Shown here piece by piece: positions 5,460 to 6,397 of a stretch of DNA of 6,397 nucleotides; within the stretch, counting starts at the first letter, position 1; each line of letters starts with the position of its first letter. Source of the DNA: Flectobacillus sp. GTDB lineage: Bacteria; Bacteroidota; Bacteroidia; Cytophagales; Spirosomataceae. The DNA lies in contig JARXAV010000327.1 in NCBI GenBank assembly GCA_029865665.1, forward strand, positions 1 through 6,397, written 5' to 3'. The notes under the pieces are model-generated. The model did no database searches and was not told the origin of the DNA. It saw nothing but the letters and a program-made list of their open reading frames with translations. A program made the translations under genes and the position numbers.

Positions 5460-5545
5460 GGCAAATTACCAGCTCCCTCCGAATCCCCCAGGTCTTGACC
5501 GAAGCAAGGGTAGGTTGGTTGAGCGGTGAATTTGCCTTTTTTTTT
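5460..5545 (+). ncRNA. ffs: Signal recognition particle RNA, bacterial small (4.5S-like) type
   Basis: This RNA is the core of the signal recognition particle. It binds Ffh and speeds its GTPase interaction with FtsY for co-translational targeting to the inner membrane. The transcript folds as one rod: GGCAAATTACC (5460-5470) pairs with GGT-g-AATTTGCC (5525-5536); GCTC (5472-5475) pairs with GAGC (5521-5524); CC/CCC (5485-5489) pairs with GGG (5508-5510) and GG (5513-5514) around a UA bulge. Domain IV reads CAGGTC (5489-5494), then TTGACC, then GAAGCA (5501-5506). This is the same length and same flanking bases as E. coli CAGGUC-CGGAAG-GAAGCA, including the AGG/AGCA internal loop bound by the Ffh M domain. 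The apical hexamer is TTGACC rather than C-GGAA-G, so no GNRA tetraloop is present. A T9 run follows at 5537-5545. It has its own promoter and lies between two minus-strand genes. The ends are inferred and could shift by a few bases. Confidence 0.87.
5529..5545 (+). terminator. SRP RNA terminator: closing helix plus T9
   Basis: AATTTGCC (5529-5536), the 3' strand of the SRP RNA closing helix, runs directly into nine Ts (5537-5545). No separate local hairpin exists. The long SRP RNA rod itself appears to serve as the terminator stem, with GGCAAATT (5460-5467) as its 5' strand. Confidence 0.7.
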
Positions 5546-5686
5546 GCCCTTTCCTCAAGGATATAACCTCCGCTCTTAGTATCTCTCCCAATTTTAGGTC
5601 TTTTCGCTGCCCATCATCTTTTCAACAGATTCGATGTATTATCTATCCATTGTACAAATTTCATTCTCAACACGGCATATAACATA
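5546..5686. other. Inter-terminator spacer without a recognised gene
   Basis: These 141 bp lie between the plus-strand SRP RNA terminator and the minus-strand terminator of the SdrD_B gene. The only reading frame of note is a 17-codon minus-strand ORF (5664-5614, MKFVQWIDNTSNLLKR then TGA). It has no clear promoter and no recognisable homology. I see no further repeat or hairpin. Confidence 0.6.
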
Positions 5687-5717
5687 AAAGCCCCCAAGTC
5701 ATAGACCTGAGGGCTTT
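5687..5717 (-). terminator. Terminator of the SdrD_B-like surface protein gene
   Basis: In minus-strand RNA, 5717-5704 pairs with 5700-5687 to give a 14-bp stem with a UAU loop. It starts AAAGCCC and ends GGGCTTT, and U4 (5689-5686) closes the stem and follows it. Two positions (5710/5694 and 5707/5697) are G-U wobbles in minus-strand RNA but A/C mismatches in plus-strand RNA, so the structure is strand-specific. It lies 77 bp after the stop codon at 5795. Confidence 0.8.
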
Positions 5718-5794
5718 CGATTTGATAAAAGTTCTTAATTTTTACCCTTTTTTTGTCATACTATTTTTTGAAGAAATGTTCGTTGTCTCGAAAA

Positions 5795-6397
5795 TTAATT
5801 CTTTACAAACGTAATACCTAAACATTGTGGCTTACAGGGTACACAATTAGTCGGAGCTGTAGTATAGACTACATCTTCGAAACAATCATCTTTTTGATTA
5901 TAAATACGAATAATATACTGCGTATTGTGTTTCAACGAAGAAAAAGTAAGACTTCCTACAGTAATAGTGGTAGCACTTGCGTAGGCTACACCATCAAATG
6001 TGGATGCTCCTGCTGTACTAATGGCAGCTTTATCTCCATTTACTACCGATGTCAATGCTAATGACGCATCATCGTTCGCTCCATTTTGATTACACGTACC
6101 TACTAACGTAGCAACAGTATATGCTGGCTTCGTACACAAATTAATCAAAGCTAGGTCAATAGTTGGGTTATCCTTTGTCAGACCAGAACTCGTAGGCTCA
6201 ATGGTCACAGCCTGAGACAATCCTGTTGTAGGGTCAAAATCACTATCAACGGTATCGTCACTTCCTTGATTTTGTAAAGTAGAAATACCACAGCCCGTTG
6301 GAATACTATTGGTAAGAATTTTCACTTGATAAGAACCAGCTGTAGTGATTACAAAACCATAAAGTCCACTAGCATCAGTCGTATCTCGTAGTCCTGT
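5795..6397 (-). CDS. SdrD_B-like domain surface/secreted protein, C-terminal part (partial)
   Basis: The frame stays open to the window edge, so the gene continues to the right and its start is not visible. A GTG at 6325 lies inside the domain and is not the start. Of the 200 visible residues, about 1-86 are an SdrD B-like (Cna-B-like beta-sandwich) repeat: TTDASGLYGFVI (6-17), GSYQVKI (21-27), DSDFDPTTGLSQAVTI (51-66) and DNPTIDLALINL (76-87). From about 88 a second beta-rich module follows, with LKHNTQYIIRIYNQKDDCFED (155-175) and a Cys-rich end, CVPCKPQC (185-192). In total seven cysteines are visible (36, 88, 102, 172, 185, 188, 192), suggesting disulphides outside the cytoplasm. Such proteins in Bacteroidetes are large, repeat-built and cell-surface or secreted, often linked to adhesion. 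I do not see a typical type IX secretion C-terminal domain; the protein ends CLGITFVKN. Confidence 0.85.
   Translation of the reverse strand, partial: TGLRDTTDASGLYGFVITTAGSYQVKILTNSIPTGCGISTLQNQGSDDTVDSDFDPTTGLSQAVTIEPTSSGLTKDNPTIDLALINLCTKPAYTVATLVGTCNQNGANDDASLALTSVVNGDKAAISTAGASTFDGVAYASATTITVGSLTFSSLKHNTQYIIRIYNQKDDCFEDVVYTTAPTNCVPCKPQCLGITFVKN

Noticed and set aside
5825..6061. 78-codon plus-strand ORF opposite the SdrD_B gene
   Set aside because: Antisense shadow of a well-supported coding frame; no promoter or recognisable domain.
5795..6325. Stand-alone 176-residue gene starting at GTG 6325
   Set aside because: The frame continues upstream to the window edge with clear SdrD_B residues (TTDASGLYGF...GSYQ), so this is the 3' part of a larger gene.
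1..6397. CRISPR array, tRNA, rRNA, transposase or defence system
   Set aside because: No regularly spaced repeats, cloverleaf signatures, rRNA motifs or mobile-element proteins were seen; XerD fits the housekeeping recombinase rather than an integrase.

Overview
The window is AT-rich chromosomal DNA, most likely from a Bacteroidetes bacterium and plausibly a member of the Cytophagales. Four things point there: an SdrD_B-type surface-protein tail ending in a Cys-containing module, a TMEM220-family membrane protein, a divergent aroQ/xerD pair, and promoters resembling the Bacteroidetes form (TTTG, about 19 nt, TAnnTTTG) with no convincing Shine-Dalgarno sites. The lineage is inferred from gene content; no 16S rRNA is present.

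Layout, left to right. 1-183: gene-free, with a 10-bp-periodic imperfect inverted repeat (7-90). 184-819 (-): RNase HI with an N-terminal viroplasmin-like hybrid-binding domain and a GTG start. 897-1481 (-): a MarC-family membrane protein, bracketed by two 27-bp direct repeats (25/27 identical). 1591-2661 (-): a class V PLP aminotransferase. 2664-3089 (-): aroQ (type II dehydroquinase), ending 2 nt before the aminotransferase start, so the two form a tight operon. A 47-bp divergent promoter region with a 12-bp palindrome separates aroQ from xerD (3137-4045, +). xerD converges on a TPR-lipoprotein/TMEM220 pair (5322-4206, -), with a terminator hairpin (4059-4086) in between. The 472-bp gap 5323-5794 is not empty. 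It carries a hairpin with a T8 tract, a well-formed promoter, a small bacterial SRP RNA (ffs, about 5460-5545, +), and a terminator (5687-5717) for the last gene. 5795-6397 (-): the C-terminal part of an SdrD_B-like secreted protein that runs off the right edge.

Most genes are housekeeping: RNA:DNA hybrid removal, shikimate pathway, chromosome dimer resolution and protein targeting. The most notable finding is the unannotated SRP RNA. Its domain IV keeps the Ffh-binding bases but has UUGACC where the usual C-GGAA-G apical tetraloop would be. I see no defence system, CRISPR array, transposase, tRNA or rRNA. I do not see evidence for a wholly new multi-gene system.
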